In this document: piece after piece, positions 61,353 to 64,000 of the stretch
How the letters are laid out: each line of letters opens with the position of its first letter
How positions within the stretch are numbered: position 1 is the stretch's first letter
Origin: Streptomyces sp. ISL-12
GTDB lineage: Bacteria; Actinomycetota; Actinomycetes; Streptomycetales; Streptomycetaceae
NCBI RefSeq assembly: GCF_018614415.1
Contig: NZ_JAGGOO010000025.1
Span: 1 to 64,000, forward strand
Length of the DNA: 64,000 nucleotides
Reading direction: 5' to 3'
The notes under the pieces: model-generated
What the model was told of the DNA's origin: nothing
Database searches by the model: none
Seen by the model: the letters and a program-made list of their open reading frames with translations, nothing else
Translations under genes and position numbers: made by a program

Positions 61353-63326
61353 ATGGAGACGGTCACCTTCGGGGTGCTCGGGCCCGTCACGGCCGAGCGC
61401 GACGGCCGGGCGCTCGCCCTGCGGGGACCCCGGCACCGCGCCGTGCTGGCCCGGCTGGTGCTGGCCCGGCGGCGGGTCGTCCCGGTGTCCCGGCTGGTCG
61501 AGGACCTGTGGGACGTACCGCCCGCGCGGGCCGTGGGAGCGGTGCGCACCTTCGTCGGTGATCTGCGCCGGGCCCTGGAACCCGACCGGCCGCGCCGCGC
61601 CCCGGCCCGGCTGCTGGTCACCGAGGGTCCGGGATACGCGCTGCGCGCGGCGGCGGACGCGGTGGACGCGTGGCGCTTCGAGGCGGCCGTCACGGCGGCC
61701 GGCCGGCTGCCCGCCGCGCAGGCGCCGGACCGGCTCGGGGCGGCCCTGGGTGAGTGGCGGGGACCGGCGTACGCGGAGTTCGCCGGGGAGGAATGGGCGC
61801 GGGGCGAGCGGTCCCGGCTGACCGAACTGCGGCTCGGCGCCGTCGAACGCCGGGCGGAACTCCTGGTGGAGCTGGGCCGCGCCGCCGAGGCCGTCCCCGA
61901 CCTCGACGCCCACCTGGACGGCCACCCGTGGCGCGAGGAGGCGTGGCGGCTGCTCGCCCTCGCCCTGTACCGCACCGGACGGCAGGCGGACGCCCTCGCG
62001 GTACTGCGCCGGGCCCGCGCCCGGCTCGCCGGGGAACTGGGCATCGAGCCGGGGCCGCGGCTGCGCCGCCTGGAGGCCGGCGTCCTCGCCCAGGACCCGG
62101 CCCTGGACCCGTCCGCCGAACCGGCCGAGGCGGCGGCCCGGCTGTGGACCCGCGCGACGCAGGCGTACGACCGCGCGGTCGCCGCCGGCTCCGGGGCCCG
62201 CCTGGAATCCACCGTCGGCCTGCTGCGCGCCCTCGCCGTCACCGGCGGCGGCGGTCTGGAGGCCGCCCGGCTGCACCGTCCGGCGGCCGTCGCCGCCGCC
62301 GAGGAGACCGGCGACGCCGCACTGACCGCCCGGGTCATCGGCGCCTACGACGTCCCCGCCAACTGGACCCGCAGCGACGACCCCGAGGCGGCCCGCCGGA
62401 TCGTCGAGGCCGCCGAACGCACCCTCGCCGCCCTCCCGGACACCCCGTCGGCCGCCCCCGCCCGCTGCCGCCTGCTCGCCACCGTCGCCCTGGAGAGCCG
62501 CGGCGTACGGTCACCGCGCGGCCCCCGGGCGGCGCGCGCGGCCGAGGAGATCGCCCGGAACCTGGACGACCCCGCGCTGCTGGCGTTCGCCCTCAACGGC
62601 ACCTACATGCAGTCCTGCACCACCGCAGGGACGGCCCCGCGCCGCGACGCGATCGGCGCCGAACTCGTCGCCCTCGCCGCCCGCCACGCCCTGGTCACCT
62701 ACGAGGTCCTCGGCCACCTGATCCGCCTCCAGGCGCGCTCCGCCCTGGCCGACTTCACCGGTGCCGACGAGCACGCCGCCGCCGCGGACCGGCTGGCCGC
62801 CCGGCACGAACGGCCCCTGGTGGCCGTCTTCACCGACTGGTACCGCGCCCTGCGCCAGGCCGCCGGCGAAGCCCCGTACGACCGCGCCGAGGCCGGGTAC
62901 CGGGCCGCCGCCGCGCGCCTGGACGGCGCCGGGATGCCGGGCCTGGAACGGGGCCTGCTGCCGCTCGCCCTTCTCGGCCTGCGCCTGTCCCGGGGCCTGC
63001 CGCCCCGGGTCGACCTGCGGGCGGACTGGGGCCCCTACCGCCCCTGGGCACAGCCGTTCGCCCTCCTGGCCGAGGGCGAACGGACGGCCGCCGGGACCGC
63101 CCTGCGGAACCTGCCCGAACCACCGCCCGACCTCCTCTACGAGGCCCTGTGCTGCGCCGAGGCCGCGCTCGCCCTCGCGCTCGGCGACCGGGCGGCGGTG
63201 CGGCGGACGTACGACAGGCTGCTGCCCGCGTCCGGCGAACTGGCGGGCGCGGGCAGCGGGGTGCTCACGTTCGGCCCGGTCGACGACTGGCTGACCGCCC
63301 TCGGCCGGGCGCTCGACCGGCCCTGA
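61353..63326 (+). CDS. AfsR/SARP-type regulator (winged HTH + BTAD + TPR-like)
   Basis: A 657-aa regulator. OmpR-type winged HTH is about 1-92 (VTFGVLGPVTAERDGRALALRG, HRAVLARLVLARRRVVPVSRL), the BTAD bundle about 98-250 (WRFEAAVTAAGRL, DGHPWREEAWRLLALALYRTG, LAGELGIEPGPRLRRLEAGVL). The rest is helical, TPR-like, without a visible NB-ARC P-loop. This is a medium SARP lacking the ATPase of AfsR. The purine stretch GGTCGGACGGAAC precedes ATG 61353. Likely target is the divergent hydrolase. Confidence 0.9.
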   Translation: METVTFGVLGPVTAERDGRALALRGPRHRAVLARLVLARRRVVPVSRLVEDLWDVPPARAVGAVRTFVGDLRRALEPDRPRRAPARLLVTEGPGYALRAAADAVDAWRFEAAVTAAGRLPAAQAPDRLGAALGEWRGPAYAEFAGEEWARGERSRLTELRLGAVERRAELLVELGRAAEAVPDLDAHLDGHPWREEAWRLLALALYRTGRQADALAVLRRARARLAGELGIEPGPRLRRLEAGVLAQDPALDPSAEPAEAAARLWTRATQAYDRAVAAGSGARLESTVGLLRALAVTGGGGLEAARLHRPAAVAAAEETGDAALTARVIGAYDVPANWTRSDDPEAARRIVEAAERTLAALPDTPSAAPARCRLLATVALESRGVRSPRGPRAARAAEEIARNLDDPALLAFALNGTYMQSCTTAGTAPRRDAIGAELVALAARHALVTYEVLGHLIRLQARSALADFTGADEHAAAADRLAARHERPLVAVFTDWYRALRQAAGEAPYDRAEAGYRAAAARLDGAGMPGLERGLLPLALLGLRLSRGLPPRVDLRADWGPYRPWAQPFALLAEGERTAAGTALRNLPEPPPDLLYEALCCAEAALALALGDRAAVRRTYDRLLPASGELAGAGSGVLTFGPVDDWLTALGRALDRP

Positions 63327-63400
63327 CCGGCGGGTCCCGGAGCCGTTCCCCGCCGGCCGGGCGGTTTGACCGGGCCGATGTCGGCAACGCGGTCGAAGAC

Positions 63401-63457
63401 GGACACCACCACGGACACCGCCACCACGGACACCGCCACCACGGACACCGCCACCGC
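63401..63457 (+). repeat. 15-bp tandem repeat before the CBS gene
   Basis: A truncated 12-bp unit (63401-63412) followed by three 15-bp units GGACACCGCCACCAC (63413-63427, 63428-63442, 63443-63457, the last ending CGC). In frame with the CBS gene they would encode His/Gly/Arg residues, but no start codon supports translation. Confidence 0.75.
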
Positions 63458-63502
63458 AGGCACGACCACAGGCACCGACACAGCGCCCGGGAGGCGCCCG
63501 CC

Positions 63503-63928
63503 ATGACCCACCGCATCCGGGACGTGATGTCGCCCGCCACGGCGACCGTCGAGCCCATGACCACCGTGACCCACGCCGCCGAGCTGATGCGCGAACGGAA
63601 CGTCGGGGACGTCCTCGTCGCCTACGACCGCGACCTGTTCGGCGTGCTGACCGACCGCGACATCGTCCTGCGGGCCGTCGCCGACGGCCGCGACCCCGAC
63701 GACACCCGGGTCGGCTCCGTGTGCACGCCGCCGCCCGTGGTGACCCTCACCCCGGAGGACACCACCGACCGGGCGGCCGAGCTGATGCGCCGGTACGCCG
63801 TGCGCCGCCTCCCGGTCGTCGAGCACGGCGGCGACCTGGTCGGCATCGTCAGCCTCGGTGACCTCGCCGCCGCCGAGGACCCCCGCTCGGCCCTGGGCGG
63901 CATCAGCACGGCGGCTCCCGGCCACTGA
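63503..63928 (+). CDS. tandem CBS-domain protein
   Basis: A 141-aa protein of two CBS motifs: RIRDVMSPATATVEPMTTVTHAAELMRERNVG, then VLTDRDIVLRAVADGRDPDDTRVG, and a second unit TTDRAAELMRRYAVRRLPVVEHGGDLVGIVSLGDLA. A Bateman pair typically binds adenine nucleotides. ATG 63503 has GGAGG about 9 nt upstream. Stand-alone CBS proteins are common stress-related proteins; partner unknown. Confidence 0.93.
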   Translation: MTHRIRDVMSPATATVEPMTTVTHAAELMRERNVGDVLVAYDRDLFGVLTDRDIVLRAVADGRDPDDTRVGSVCTPPPVVTLTPEDTTDRAAELMRRYAVRRLPVVEHGGDLVGIVSLGDLAAAEDPRSALGGISTAAPGH

Positions 63929-64000
63929 CCGCCGGATCGGTCAGGCACCCTCCGCCGGATCGGTCAGGCACCCTCCGCCGGATCGGTCAGGCACCCTCCG
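63929..64000. repeat. 23-bp tandem repeat running off the right edge
   Basis: Three identical 23-bp units (63929-63951, 63952-63974, 63975-63997) start directly after the CBS stop codon and a fourth begins at 63998. Each contains CCGCCGGATCGGTCAGG. Units are perfect, so the array is recent or actively homogenised. Confidence 0.93.

Noticed and set aside
63401..63502. A His-rich N-terminal extension of the CBS protein (GHHHGHRHHGHRHH)
   Set aside because: The frame is open, but no ATG, GTG or TTG lies in frame between the SARP stop and the repeat, and ATG 63503 has its own ribosome binding site. It is a by-product of the 15-bp DNA repeat.

Overview
The window reads as an actinobacterial chromosome, most likely Streptomyces. 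Base composition is very high in G+C with strong third-position G/C bias, GTG and TTG starts are common, genes overlap by GTGA or ATGA, and the content is typical of the genus: RmdA-type c-di-GMP enzyme, DUF574 methyltransferase, class F sortase, SARP/BTAD regulator, egtABCD and WS/DGAT. I recognise about 50 protein genes. I see no rRNA, tRNA, CRISPR array, insertion sequence or prophage.

Layout. (1) 257-2675: maltose-1-phosphate/glycogen synthase and glgC. (2) 2922-7980: secreted PA14-GH2 and GH92 alpha-mannosidase. (3) 8153-13023: WS/DGAT acyltransferase, an unusual zinc-ribbon SDR, a degenerate HD-like protein, a 60-aa peptide gene and a GNAT. (4) 13024-16694, minus strand: MFS transporter, LigI-like and LigJ-like hydrolases, a fragment of the protocatechuate/gallate 4,5-cleavage route, behind a promoter overlapped by a GntR-type palindrome. 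(5) 16947-23208: GH38 alpha-mannosidase and an L-fucose oxidation operon. With GH92 this suggests use of mannose- and fucose-rich glycans. (6) 23196-32689: lipase maturation factor, PAS-GAF-PP2C-ATPase phosphatase, Nei/Fpg glycosylase, ECF sigma / zinc anti-sigma locus, CapA-like lipoprotein, universal stress protein, polysaccharide deacetylase. (7) 32758-37847: envelope block with class F sortase, two related surface proteins facing each other across an 18-bp terminator, a proline-rich protein, a DUF4239 membrane protein and a repeat lipoprotein. (8) 38066-41016: DUF574 methyltransferase coupled to rmdA. (9) 41175-45549: LysR regulator divergent from sdhCAB. (10) 45834-47434: ornithine-lipid genes olsB-olsA. 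(11) 47508-50038: PRC/DUF2382 stress protein, luciferase-like oxidoreductase, a cysteine-free L32 behind a Zur-like box, dodecin. (12) 50210-55943: orphan solute-binding lipoprotein and the ergothioneine operon egtABCD. (13) 56095-64000: bacterial-type PARG, PemK/MazF-like protein, a frameshifted SRPBCC gene, several small metabolic enzymes, a SARP regulator and a CBS protein.

The non-coding DNA is rich. It holds three copies of a dispersed intergenic hairpin element, a 12-copy 16-bp minisatellite (59092-59283), a 23-bp tandem repeat running off the right edge, a CCGATGG operator array before the broken SRPBCC gene, SARP-like heptamer repeats before the SARP gene, and several long perfect terminator stems. 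All coordinates and motifs were read by eye. Family assignments rest on motif recognition, not database searches.
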